Part shown: piece after piece, positions 63,732 through 64,000 of the stretch | Layout of the letters: every line of letters begins with the position of its first letter | Numbering within the stretch: the first letter of the stretch is position 1 | NCBI GenBank assembly: GCA_003576905.1 | Contig: QEVG01000013.1 | Location: 29,670 to 93,669, forward strand | From: Planctomycetota bacterium | Lineage (GTDB): Bacteria; Planctomycetota; Phycisphaerae; UBA1845; UTPLA1 | Length of the DNA stretch: 64,000 nucleotides | Direction of reading: 5' to 3' | Notes under the pieces: generated by a model | The model's database searches: none | Told to the model about the DNA's origin: nothing | What the model saw: only the letters and a program-made list of their open reading frames with translations | Program-made: the position numbers and the translations under genes

Positions 63732-64000
63732 TTACTTGTCGCTGACTTTGAGCGGCTCCGAAATGGCGGATTGCGGCGCTTCGAGGTTCGGGCGGTCCTG
63801 GTCGCAATCGCCCTTGTGAACCTGAGTGAAAAGGAACGGCCGCCCGACCGCGTAGATCACGTTTCCACGCGCTTCGGGAGGATGGAATACGCTCGGTATG
63901 TCCTCCGGCGCGAGCGACCAGCCGGGGCCCGGACAATCGAACGCCCACGCATCCATGAGGTATTGCCGGTTTTGCTTCTGTGCCCGTGCGGCGGTCTGCT
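63732..64000 (-). CDS. C-terminal end of a hypothetical protein, truncated by the window edge
   Basis: The open frame runs off the 3' edge of the window with no stop upstream, so the visible 88 residues are a C-terminus. The residues include FDCPGPGWSL, GNVIYAVGRPFLFTQ and the acidic end KGDCDQDRPNLEAPQ. No family recognised. It is read on the minus strand, upstream of the queuosine-salvage gene. Confidence 0.55.
   Translation of the reverse strand, partial: QTAARAQKQNRQYLMDAWAFDCPGPGWSLAPEDIPSVFHPPEARGNVIYAVGRPFLFTQVHKGDCDQDRPNLEAPQSAISEPLKVSDK

Overview
The window is high-GC bacterial chromosome that fits a planctomycete (Planctomycetota, possibly a Phycisphaerae-like lineage). This rests on gene content, not on a marker phylogeny. 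The pointers are lipoproteins and surface proteins with thrombospondin type-3 calcium repeats, a dockerin-like tail, DUF4159 and DUF1571 proteins, a membrane protein with an N-terminal CPxC zinc ribbon, a VWA/MoxR pair, and a homodimeric E1 (aceE) pyruvate dehydrogenase. kdsB indicates a KDO-containing outer membrane. There is one tRNA and no integrase, transposase, CRISPR array or phage module; the window reads as core chromosome with lineage-specific accessory genes.

Layout. 1-6.8 kb: a partial glutathione peroxidase diverges from kdsB. A long minus-strand operon then reads pheA-tpiA-secG-yicC-gmk-rpoZ-coaC-coaB. 6.9-12.8 kb: two calcium-repeat lipoprotein genes, the larger (1514 aa) carrying a segment that resembles the pore-forming part of anthrax protective antigen. 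13.3-17.5 kb: a compact minus-strand fatty-acid/polyketide-like cassette (dehydratase, acyl carrier protein, dehydratase, histidine-less ketosynthase, complete FabF). 17.7-25.8 kb: a dTDP-rhamnose-reductase-like gene, a VWA protein, a di-heme peroxidase, a CBS protein, a papain-like membrane protein coupled to a pseudopilin, and a MoxR ATPase. 26.3-36 kb: a zinc-ribbon membrane protein, tRNA-Ser(GCU), putA, a lipoprotein, a cobalamin-domain protein without the axial histidine, a BNR/dockerin gene interrupted by one in-frame TGA, and an rRNA methyltransferase. 36-49 kb: many small genes, including an EamA transporter, DinB proteins, rhodaneses, a DCC protein, a BtuF-like protein, an Hpt plus REC-GGDEF signalling pair, peptidases and Dps.

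49.4-64 kb: tag, a cysteine-desulfurase-like gene, and a run of DUF4159, glycosyltransferase-9 and GNAT genes lead into a likely chromosomal origin. That region has DnaA-box-like sites followed by dnaA, and dnaA has an altered DNA-recognition loop. Then come a structured terminator-like element, an orphan atpC, aceE, a DUF1571 lipoprotein, a queuosine-salvage-type gene and a truncated gene at the window edge.

The most unusual items are the protective-antigen-like domain and a repeated 'DGGNG...TPGGDD' module in the 1514-aa lipoprotein, the translationally coupled KS / His-less KS pair, the cobalamin-domain protein lacking its histidine ligand, the in-frame TGA in the BNR gene, and the DnaA/origin variant. 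All assignments come from reading the sequence; no database search was run.
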